Shown here: one piece after another, positions 7,267 through 14,319 of the stretch | How positions within the stretch are numbered: position 1 is the first letter of the stretch | Layout of the letters: each line of letters begins with the position of its first letter | NCBI GenBank assembly: GCA_038106885.1 | Contig: JAYNFX010000025.1 | Coordinates: forward strand, 1 to 22,838 | Length of the DNA: 22,838 nucleotides | DNA from: UBA3537 sp038106885 | Lineage (GTDB): Bacteria; Bacteroidota; Bacteroidia; Flavobacteriales; Flavobacteriaceae | Reading direction: 5' to 3' | The notes under the pieces: generated by a model | Seen by the model: the letters and a program-made list of their open reading frames with translations, nothing else | Databases searched by the model: none | Told to the model about the DNA's origin: nothing | Position numbers and translations under genes: made by a program

Positions 7267-10029
7267 TTATTTACGCCTTTGGTTATCTTTTGTTTTGTCA
7301 AATACAAAGTCAATAATTTCTTTGTGTCTTCGCTTTGATCTTGTAGCACTACCAGCGGCAGGAGCACTATAACTTCTTCTAGATGCAATGCGCCAATTTT
7401 TAATATCCTCTAAGTGTAATAGCAAATGTCCCAAAGCACCCATGTTACGTGGCTCTTCTTGAGCCCAAACAATATCATCAACATTGATGTATTTTAATAG
7501 AATATTATTAATATCATTTTTTGGTAAAGGAAATAACTGCTCAATTCTAACTAAAGCGACGTCGTCTCTAGATAAATTTTCCTTTGCTTCCAATAAATCG
7601 TAATAAAACTTACCCGTCACAAAAACTAGGGTTTTAGTTTTCTTAGTATTAGCATTTTGATCATCAATTAAAGGCTGGAAACAACCATCAGAGAAGTCTT
7701 CAACTTTTGATATGACTTTTGGGTGTCTAAGTAAACTTTTTGGAGTAAATACTATTAATGGTTTTCTGTAATTAGCTTTTAATTGTCGTCTTAAAATATG
7801 AAACATATTTGCTGGAGTTGAGCAATCTGCAACAAACATATTATTCTTAGCGCAGAGTTGTAAATACCTCTCCATTCTACCAGAGGAATGTTCAGCTCCT
7901 TGTCCTTCATAACCATGTGGTAAAAGCATTACTATCCCATTTGGAGTTTTCCATTTATTTTCTCCACTTGAAATATACTGGTCAATCATAATTTGAGCGC
8001 CATTGCTAAAATCTCCAAATTGAGCCTCCCATATGGTTAAAGTTTTGGGGCTTGCCATAGCATAGCCATAATCAAATCCTACAACTCCATATTCAGAAAG
8101 CAATGAGTTAAATATGTAAAACTTACCTTGAGAATCACTTATATTATTGAGTAATAAAATCTCTTCTTCACTATCCTCAACTTTTATAACTGCATGTCGA
8201 TGAGAAAAAGTACCTCTTTCAACATCCTGTCCAGAAATTCTTACGTCGAAGCCCTCTTCTAATAATGAACCATAAGCTAAATGTTCTGCCATTGCCCAAT
8301 CTAACTTATCCTGATCAAACATTACTTTTCTAGATTGTACAAGACGTTCTATTTTTCTAATAAATTTCTTTTCTTGTGGTAATGAAGAAATAACATTAGC
8401 TATTTGATTTAATTTTTCAATGGGATATGATGTATCAACTGGCTCTAACATTACTTCAGCTTTTGCTCTTTTAAACTCTAGCCAATCTTTCTGCATGAAA
8501 GGCGTTATAACAGTCTTATCTTGTTTTCTAGAGCTTTTCAACTCAGATTCTAGACTGTTCTTGTAATCTTTTTCTAAAGCCCTTATGTAATCTTCATCAA
8601 TTATCCCTTGATTAATTAACAGCTCGGCATAAATATCCCTTGGATTTTTATGCTTAGAAATTGCCTTATATAATTTTGGCTGAGTGAAACGGGGCTCATC
8701 ACCTTCATTGTGCCCATATTTTCTATAACCTAGTAAATCAATAAAAACATCTCTTTTAAATTCCATTCTAAAATCTAATGCAAAACGACAGGCATGTACC
8801 ACAGCTTCTACATCATCTGCATTAACATGTAAAACTGGTGATAATGTCACCTTACCTACATCAGTACAATAAGTACTTGAACGACCATCTAAATAATTAG
8901 TTGTAAAACCAATTTGATTGTTTACAACAATGTGAATTGTACCATTAGTTTTATATCCGTCAAGCTTCGCCATCTGTACAACTTCATATATCAACCCTTG
9001 CCCAGCAATTGCTGCATCACCGTGTACAACTATTGGTAAAACTTTACTAAAATCCTCAGAGTAATATTGATCTTGCTTTGCACGAGTAATCCCTTCAACT
9101 ACTGACCCTACAGTTTCAAGATGAGAAGGGTTTGGCGCAATACTTAAATTTATTCTATTCCCATTATCAGTTAACCTATCACTAGTCCATCCAAGGTGAT
9201 ATTTTACATCTCCGTCAAAAACCTCCTCTTCGTAATCTTTTCCATCAAACTCGCTGAATATATCTTTTGCAGATTTTCCAAAAATATTTGTTAATGTATT
9301 TAATCTACCTCTGTGAGCCATCCCCATAACAAACTCCTTAACTCCATAGGAAGCTGCTTTTTCAATCAAAGCATCCAGTGCAGGTATAAGTGATTCGTTG
9401 CCTTCCAGAGAAAACCTTTTTTGCCCAACATATTTTGTATGTAAAAAATTTTCAAATGAAACGGCTTCATTTAATTTTCTTAAAATATGCTTTTTCTCAA
9501 CCACAGAGAATTCCCCGTGATTGTCATTTTGATTTAACTTATTTTGAATCCATTGAATTTCTTGAGGCTTTCTTATATACATGTATTCAATACCAATCGA
9601 ATCACAATAAATAGCCTCAAGATGCTTCCTTATTTCACTTAGGGTTTGAGGACCAATCCCTAAAATATCTCCTGCATTAAAAATTGTATCAAGGTCACTA
9701 TTGTCTAAACCAAAATTTTCAATGTCTAAAGTAGGCGCATATTTTCTTCTTTTTCGAACTGGATTAGTTTTTGTAAATAAATGCCCCCTAGTTCGATATC
9801 CATCAATTAGTTTTACAACCTGAAACTCCTTAAGTACATGTTCAGGAACTTGAGTAGTTACACCATCTATTACTTCGCCATTTATTCCAAAGGTCTCACT
9901 TCCAAAGTCATAACCTTGAAAAAAAGCTCTCCAGCTTGGTTCAATACTGTCAGGGTCCTGCTTATATTTTTCGTATAACTCTGCAAAATAAACAGTGTGT
10001 GCTGCATTTAAAAAAGAGTATTTATCCAT
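7267..10029 (-). CDS. sucA: 2-oxoglutarate dehydrogenase E1 component
   Basis: 920 aa (odhA), the usual size for this thiamine-diphosphate enzyme, which decarboxylates 2-oxoglutarate and succinylates the E2 lipoyl arm. The amino end has the typical peripheral helix, with FLNAAHTVYFAELYEKY and DPDSIEPSWRAFF. The ThDP fold is marked by KRFSLEGNESLIPALD, GMAHRGRLN, PNPSHLETV, and the cofactor motif GDAAIAGQG followed by NNQIGFTT. The second half has GTFSHRHAV, WEAQFGDFSNGAQIMID and LLPHGYEGQGAEHSS. The carboxy end has EEPRNMGALGHL and ASRRSYSAPAAGSA. The ATG at 10029 gives the conserved MDKYSFLNAAH start. It precedes odhB by 100 bases in the usual E1-E2 order. A promoter-like element lies at 10067-10093. 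The prenyl synthase gene ends 106 bases upstream on the same strand, so read-through is possible. No domain is missing. Confidence 0.97.
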   Translation of the reverse strand: MDKYSFLNAAHTVYFAELYEKYKQDPDSIEPSWRAFFQGYDFGSETFGINGEVIDGVTTQVPEHVLKEFQVVKLIDGYRTRGHLFTKTNPVRKRRKYAPTLDIENFGLDNSDLDTIFNAGDILGIGPQTLSEIRKHLEAIYCDSIGIEYMYIRKPQEIQWIQNKLNQNDNHGEFSVVEKKHILRKLNEAVSFENFLHTKYVGQKRFSLEGNESLIPALDALIEKAASYGVKEFVMGMAHRGRLNTLTNIFGKSAKDIFSEFDGKDYEEEVFDGDVKYHLGWTSDRLTDNGNRINLSIAPNPSHLETVGSVVEGITRAKQDQYYSEDFSKVLPIVVHGDAAIAGQGLIYEVVQMAKLDGYKTNGTIHIVVNNQIGFTTNYLDGRSSTYCTDVGKVTLSPVLHVNADDVEAVVHACRFALDFRMEFKRDVFIDLLGYRKYGHNEGDEPRFTQPKLYKAISKHKNPRDIYAELLINQGIIDEDYIRALEKDYKNSLESELKSSRKQDKTVITPFMQKDWLEFKRAKAEVMLEPVDTSYPIEKLNQIANVISSLPQEKKFIRKIERLVQSRKVMFDQDKLDWAMAEHLAYGSLLEEGFDVRISGQDVERGTFSHRHAVIKVEDSEEEILLLNNISDSQGKFYIFNSLLSEYGVVGFDYGYAMASPKTLTIWEAQFGDFSNGAQIMIDQYISSGENKWKTPNGIVMLLPHGYEGQGAEHSSGRMERYLQLCAKNNMFVADCSTPANMFHILRRQLKANYRKPLIVFTPKSLLRHPKVISKVEDFSDGCFQPLIDDQNANTKKTKTLVFVTGKFYYDLLEAKENLSRDDVALVRIEQLFPLPKNDINNILLKYINVDDIVWAQEEPRNMGALGHLLLHLEDIKNWRIASRRSYSAPAAGSATRSKRRHKEIIDFVFDKTKDNQRRK

Positions 10030-10066
10030 AAATCATTATCCTAATATTAGCCAAGAGCTTCTAATT

Positions 10067-10093
10067 CAAAAATACAACTTTTGTTAAAATCAA
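10067..10093 (-). promoter_or_regulatory. Predicted promoter of sucA
   Basis: The minus strand reads TATTTTTG at 10074-10067, an exact TAnnTTTG match, with TTG at 10093-10091. The 16-base spacer is one or two bases shorter than the usual range, so the -33 call is weaker than the -7 call. The predicted start of transcription near 10062 leaves a leader of about 33 bases. The 14 bases ending in the -7 element (AAGTTGTATTTTTG) recur exactly upstream of tadA. Confidence 0.5.
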
Positions 10094-10135
10094 GCATTAT
10101 TTTTCTGTTTTATATAAAACTAAATAAAGTAAATT

Positions 10136-11107
10136 TTAAGATGATCTTGTCATCAATTCAGTCCCAAAATCTCGAATCAATCCTTTTTTGGTATCGTTAA
10201 TTTCTATTGATTCTAATATAAGAAATGCATTTTCTGTATAATATTGTATTGCATCTTTAGTGCTTTGAGCAGCACCTGATCTTTCAAAGATCTCTAGTAC
10301 TTTTGATATTTTGTCTTCAACTACAAGCTTACTTTTATAAAGTTCTTTCAAAATCAATTTATCTTGATCCGACCCTTGATGCATTGCTTTTAGATATAAA
10401 TAAGTTTTTTTGTTTTCAATTATATCTCCACCAACTTGTTTTCCAAAAGATTTTGGGTCGCCATAAGCATCTAAATAATCATCCTGCAGTTGGAAAGCAA
10501 TTCCTAAATTTTTACCAAATTCAAAACACTTTTTCTGATTATCAATTGATGTGTCAGCTATAATGGCTCCCATTTGCATTGCAGATGCCACTAAAACAGC
10601 TGTCTTGTATTCAATCATTTTAATATACTCGTCAATAGTAACATCAAATCTAGATTCAAAATCAATGTCATATTGTTGACCCTCGCACACTTCAAGGGCG
10701 GTTTTACTAAATAATGTAGTTAATCGTTGGAATTTATCAGCGTCGTATGATTCAAAAAGTTTGTATGCCATGATTAACATAGCATCTCCAGATAAAATAC
10801 CTGTATTTATATCCCACTTTTCATGAACTGTTTTTTTATTTCTACGAAGTGGTGCATTATCCATTATATCGTCATGTACTAATGAAAAGTTATGAAAAAC
10901 CTCAATTGCAAGAGCTGCATCTAGTGCCTTTGTTGTGTTTCCTCCAAAACAATCCGTAATCATTAAAGTCAATATTGGTCTCAATCTCTTACCACCAATT
11001 TCAAGAATATATTTTACTGGATCATATAAATTCCTTGGATTTCGAGATTTATTAAAGCTCGTTAAATAATCCAAAAAATGAGACTGATATTTCTCTATAG
11101 CTTTCAT
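10136..11107 (-). CDS. Polyprenyl (farnesyl/geranylgeranyl) diphosphate synthase
   Basis: 323 aa trans-prenyltransferase that condenses IPP with allylic diphosphates. Conserved regions: GGKRLRP (38-44), the first Asp-rich motif DDIMD (D79, D80, D83) followed by NAPLRRNKKTVHEKW, GQQYDIDFE, KTAVLVASAMQMGA, and the second Asp-rich motif FQLQDDYLDAYGD with KQVGGDI. The first motif is DDxxD without the two-residue insertion of typical bacterial FPP synthases, and an aromatic F74 sits five residues before it. In archaeal-type enzymes that position restricts chain length, so a C20 (or C15) product is my inference. It would feed quinones, carotenoids or undecaprenyl carriers. A TTG at 11110 lies one codon upstream, but the ATG at 11107 is preferred because it sits five bases behind a perfect -7 element. 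It diverges from the efflux operon. Confidence 0.92.
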   Translation of the reverse strand: MKAIEKYQSHFLDYLTSFNKSRNPRNLYDPVKYILEIGGKRLRPILTLMITDCFGGNTTKALDAALAIEVFHNFSLVHDDIMDNAPLRRNKKTVHEKWDINTGILSGDAMLIMAYKLFESYDADKFQRLTTLFSKTALEVCEGQQYDIDFESRFDVTIDEYIKMIEYKTAVLVASAMQMGAIIADTSIDNQKKCFEFGKNLGIAFQLQDDYLDAYGDPKSFGKQVGGDIIENKKTYLYLKAMHQGSDQDKLILKELYKSKLVVEDKISKVLEIFERSGAAQSTKDAIQYYTENAFLILESIEINDTKKGLIRDFGTELMTRSS

Positions 11108-11112
11108 CAAAA

Positions 11113-11142
11113 CAAAAATAGAAGATTTACTATTATAAACAA
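11113..11142 (-). promoter_or_regulatory. Predicted promoter of the prenyl synthase gene
   Basis: On the minus strand TTG (11142-11140), a 19-base spacer and TATTTTTG (11120-11113) match the Bacteroidota consensus fully. Only five bases separate the -7 element from the ATG at 11107, so the mRNA should be leaderless or nearly so. This also argues against a start further upstream. Confidence 0.72.
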
Positions 11143-11179
11143 CTCACTAATCATTAAATGTTAAAAAATTACAAAACTT

Positions 11180-11209
11180 TGGAAACTATTGTTGTTTTTA
11201 AAGTTTCCA
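11180..11209. promoter_or_regulatory. Inverted-repeat operator of the efflux operon
   Basis: TGGAAACT (11180-11187) and AGTTTCCA (11202-11209) are exact 8-bp inverted repeats separated by 14 bases. The dyad centre (11194/11195) lies at the edge of the -33 TTG of the TetR-gene promoter. A TetR-family dimer bound here would cover the -33 element, so autorepression of the whole efflux operon is the simplest reading. The repeat is directly visible; the identity of the binding protein is inferred from position. Confidence 0.65.
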
Positions 11210-11221
11210 TTACTATATTTG
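11192..11221 (+). promoter_or_regulatory. Predicted promoter of the efflux operon
   Basis: TTG (11192-11194), 19 bases, then TATATTTG (11214-11221) gives a full match to the Bacteroidota consensus. Transcription should start near 11225, leaving about ten bases before the ATG at 11235. The inverted repeat at 11180-11209 overlaps its -33 half. Confidence 0.75.
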
Positions 11222-11234
11222 CATCCCTTTTGTT

Positions 11235-11849
11235 ATGAAAAATAAAATAATATCTAAATGCGAAAAACTATTTTTAGAGTTAGGCTTTAAAAATGTTACA
11301 ATGGATGACATTGCAAATGCAATGGGTATTTCTAAAAAGACCATCTACATTCATTTTTCTAATAAAACTGAATTAATTGAAGCTGTAGTATTTTCGGTAC
11401 TTGAGTTCTTTCATAAAAACATTGAACAAATTAATAAAAAAGCCGTCAACCCAATCGAAGAGCTGTATGATATTAAAATGTTTGTTATGAATTATTTAAA
11501 AAATGAACGTGGATCTACACAATTTCAATTAAAAAAATATTATCCAAACATATTTGAGCAACTGGAAGTAAAAAAGTTTGAAAGAATGCACGCCTCAGTC
11601 GAAAAAAGCTTGAAAAAAGGAATAAAACTTAATCTTTTTAGAAACAATATTGATATCGGTTTTATATCAAGAGTTTATTTTATGGGAATGACTGGGATTA
11701 GAAATACTGATGTTTTTTCTGAAGAAAATTTTTCAAAAAATTATCTAATGGAAAGCTACTTAGAGTATCATCTACGAGCAATTGTAACAAAGAAAGGATT
11801 AAAAATTCTTAATAATTACATTGAAAATAATAAGCCTAAAAATGAATAA
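11235..11849 (+). CDS. TetR/AcrR-family transcriptional regulator
   Basis: 204 aa, a normal length for the family. The amino-terminal DNA-binding domain (about 1-48) shows the typical pattern: a first helix ending LFLELGFKNVTM, then DDIANAMGISKKTIYIHFSNK (residues 24-44) forming the helix-turn-helix, and the ELIEAVV start of helix 4. The rest is a helical ligand-binding and dimerisation domain without recognisable sequence motifs, as usual. It is the first gene of an efflux operon and its stop overlaps the next start by eight bases, so it most likely represses its own operon and releases it on binding a pump substrate. The inverted repeat at 11180-11209 is the probable operator. The inducer is not predictable. 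Related Bacteroidota operons have the same regulator-first order. Confidence 0.93.
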   Translation: MKNKIISKCEKLFLELGFKNVTMDDIANAMGISKKTIYIHFSNKTELIEAVVFSVLEFFHKNIEQINKKAVNPIEELYDIKMFVMNYLKNERGSTQFQLKKYYPNIFEQLEVKKFERMHASVEKSLKKGIKLNLFRNNIDIGFISRVYFMGMTGIRNTDVFSEENFSKNYLMESYLEYHLRAIVTKKGLKILNNYIENNKPKNE

Positions 11850-13182
11850 ACTTTTTACTTTTTTAATATTTACTTTGGGTTTATGTGCTCAAGAAAACTC
11901 AATTTCATTTTCTCTTGAAGAGGCAATTACATTCGCATTGTCAAATAACAAATCTGCCTTGGATAGTCAAAATAATGTTCGTTTAGCCGAACTTCAAAAA
12001 TGGGAAACAACCTCAACAGGGTTACCACAAATAAATGCTGATATTTCTTATAATAGCTGGATACAACAACAAATAATTTTAGTCCCAGCAATTTATCTTG
12101 GAGGTGAACCTGGGGATTTTTCAGAGCTAGCATTTGGAAATGAAAAAACTATAAATAGTACACTAACAATCACCCAAAAAATATTTGATGGGTCATATCT
12201 TGTAGCTCTACAAGCCTCCAAGGTTTACTTAAGTATATCAAAAAATGCACTTGAAAAAACTAATAATGAGTTGAGAAAAGCAGTAACTAATGCATATGGA
12301 AATGTTCTTTTAACTGAAGAAAATATCAAAATCTTAGATTCAAATATTAGAGTTATTGAAAAAAATATATTTGAATTAGAAAAAGTCTATCAAAACGGAA
12401 TGACTGAACTGGAAAGTATAGAACAACTGCAGCTCACTCTTTCTGGACTATTGAGTGCTAGAAATTACAACTTAATTCTCAAAGAATTAGCTTATGAAAT
12501 GTTTAACTTAACTATTGGATTAAAATTTAATTCTAATGTTAATCTTACTGACTCAATGAAAGATCTAATTGAGAGAATAATAATTAAGTCTCCTACAATC
12601 AACAAAAATACTTTCGAAAACACTACTGACTTTAAAATTGCTCTCAACAATTTGAAATCCAAAGAACTACTTCTTAAATTAGAAAAAAGCAAAGCGTTAC
12701 CTAGTCTGGATGCTTTTATAAATGGCACTTACATTGGTAATGGTAATAGTTTTAATTTTTTAGATAAATCACAAAAATGGTTTGGGGCATCTTTATTTGG
12801 GATTAACATGTCTATACCAATATTCAGTTCACTAGGCAGGTCTGCATCTACCAAAAAAGCAAAAATAAATGTTGAAAAATCTCAGAGAGATCTTTTAACA
12901 ACCAGGCAAGAAATTGAAATAAAAATTAAGCGTGCTGAGAATGAATTTAATTTTGCTCAACAAAATTTACAAATTAAAAACCAGGCATTAAGTCTAGCTC
13001 GTAAAATAGAGCAAAAGAATCAGGTTAAGTTCAGCGAAGGTATCAGTTCAAGTTTTGAACTAAGCCAAGCACAAACACAGTTATACAATGCTCAAAAAGA
13101 ATATATCGAAGCAATGCTAGATGTGTTAAATAAACATATTTCACTAGATATTCTCTTAAATCCAAATACAGAAAATAAATGA
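11842..13182 (+). CDS. TolC-family outer membrane efflux protein
   Basis: 446 aa from the ATG at 11842. An in-frame TTG at 11821 would add seven residues but lies ahead of a clean signal peptide: MNKLFTFLIFTLGLCA followed by QEN, with likely signal peptidase I cleavage before the Gln. The mature protein has the repeated architecture of TolC-like factors: SFSLEEAITFALSNNKSALD at the start, helical hairpins such as ALEKTNNELRKAVTNAYGNVLL and LELEKVYQNG-like segments, and a second repeat near 330-446 containing SIPIFSSLGR, LLTTRQEIEIKIKRAENEF and ELSQAQTQLYNAQKEY. It should form the trimeric outer-membrane channel of the tripartite pump encoded by the next two genes. The start overlaps the regulator's stop, and the stop overlaps the adaptor start as ATGA, so translation is probably coupled. 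Confidence 0.92.
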   Translation: MNKLFTFLIFTLGLCAQENSISFSLEEAITFALSNNKSALDSQNNVRLAELQKWETTSTGLPQINADISYNSWIQQQIILVPAIYLGGEPGDFSELAFGNEKTINSTLTITQKIFDGSYLVALQASKVYLSISKNALEKTNNELRKAVTNAYGNVLLTEENIKILDSNIRVIEKNIFELEKVYQNGMTELESIEQLQLTLSGLLSARNYNLILKELAYEMFNLTIGLKFNSNVNLTDSMKDLIERIIIKSPTINKNTFENTTDFKIALNNLKSKELLLKLEKSKALPSLDAFINGTYIGNGNSFNFLDKSQKWFGASLFGINMSIPIFSSLGRSASTKKAKINVEKSQRDLLTTRQEIEIKIKRAENEFNFAQQNLQIKNQALSLARKIEQKNQVKFSEGISSSFELSQAQTQLYNAQKEYIEAMLDVLNKHISLDILLNPNTENK

Positions 13183-14318
13183 AATTATTAAACATAAAAT
13201 TAACTTCGATTTTAATTTGCCTTGTTTTATCATGCGATAATTCATCAAATAAAACTGCAACTATTGTTGAGCTCAACAATTCAAAAAAGACTCTCATAAG
13301 TAAAATTGACAGTCTTGGAGTTCTGTTAAAAACAGTTGAACAAAATATTTCCAAATTAGACACAAATAAACGCCTACTAATGGTAACTGCTTTGAAAGCA
13401 AAAATGAAAAACTTCGAACACTACATTGATTTACAAGGAATAGTAGAATCTGATGAAAGTGTAGAGTTATTTCCTGAACAAAGCGGAACAATATCAAAAA
13501 TTTATGTTGATGAAGGCCAAAGTGTAAAAAAGGGCCAAACTTTAATTCAAATTGACGACTCCATAATAAAGAGTAAAATAACTGAAATGCAAACACAACT
13601 TGATTTGGCTATAACAACTTTCAATCGACAAGAAAGGTTGTGGAATCAAAATATAGGTAGTGAAATACAGTACCTACAGGCAAAAGCAAATAAAGAAGGG
13701 TTAGAAAATCAAGTTAAAAGCCTAAAAGTTCAAGCTCAAAAATTTAAAATAGTTGCTCCATTTACTGGCACTGTTGATGAAGTCTTTAATAAAATTGGTG
13801 GTCTAGCAGCTCCGATGTTTCCATCACTTAGATTGGTAAACCTGGAAAAAATACATATTGAAAGCGAGGTGACTGAAACTTATTTAAAAAATATTAAAGT
13901 TGGTACTAAAGTTGAATTATTTTTTCCATCTCTAGGAAATAAAATAAATGCTAAAATAACCCAAGTCGGAAATTTTATTAACCCTGATAACAGAAGTTTT
14001 AAAATTCGAATAGATATTAAAAATGAAAACAATGATTTAAAACCAAATTTGTTGGCAGATTTGAAAATTAATGACTTTGCAAATTTTGGCATAGTCGTAC
14101 CTTCAAAATTAATTCAAAAGGATAGGCTTGGCAATTCTTTTGTATACACCTTAAATAAAGTTAATGGCTCTTACAATGTTAACAAATCATACATAAAAGA
14201 AAAAATGACCTACAAAAATGAGTCTTTTATTTCTGAGGGTTTAAGTGAAGATGTTTTAGTTGTTGATAAAGGATCACGTTTAATTAAAGAAGGTGAAATT
14301 GTAATCCTATCAGAATAA
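13179..14318 (+). CDS. RND efflux periplasmic adaptor (HlyD/MFP family), lipoprotein
   Basis: 379 aa. The signal peptide ends in the lipobox VLSC, predicting lipidation at C19 and anchoring in the inner membrane facing the periplasm. Next come a short coiled coil (about 27-66, with SKKTLISKIDSLGVLLKTVEQ) and the barrel-sandwich half GTISKIYVDEGQSVKKGQTLIQIDD. An alpha-hairpin follows (about 125-190, including QLDLAITTFNRQERLW and EGLENQVKSLKVQAQ), then the second half KIVAPFTGTVDEVF, a beta-barrel with IHIESEVTETYLKNIKVGTKV, and a membrane-proximal carboxy domain. This is the linker between the pump and the TolC-like channel. It starts at an ATGA overlap with the preceding gene and ends one base before the pump gene. 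The coiled coil ahead of the first lipoyl half is absent from AcrA but, as I recall, frequent in Bacteroidota adaptors. Confidence 0.93.
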   Translation: MKLLNIKLTSILICLVLSCDNSSNKTATIVELNNSKKTLISKIDSLGVLLKTVEQNISKLDTNKRLLMVTALKAKMKNFEHYIDLQGIVESDESVELFPEQSGTISKIYVDEGQSVKKGQTLIQIDDSIIKSKITEMQTQLDLAITTFNRQERLWNQNIGSEIQYLQAKANKEGLENQVKSLKVQAQKFKIVAPFTGTVDEVFNKIGGLAAPMFPSLRLVNLEKIHIESEVTETYLKNIKVGTKVELFFPSLGNKINAKITQVGNFINPDNRSFKIRIDIKNENNDLKPNLLADLKINDFANFGIVVPSKLIQKDRLGNSFVYTLNKVNGSYNVNKSYIKEKMTYKNESFISEGLSEDVLVVDKGSRLIKEGEIVILSE

Positions 14319-14319
14319 A

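Noticed and set aside
11821..11841. TTG start adding seven residues to the TolC-like protein
   Set aside because: The ATG at 11842 begins a standard signal peptide; the extra residues would precede it with no benefit.
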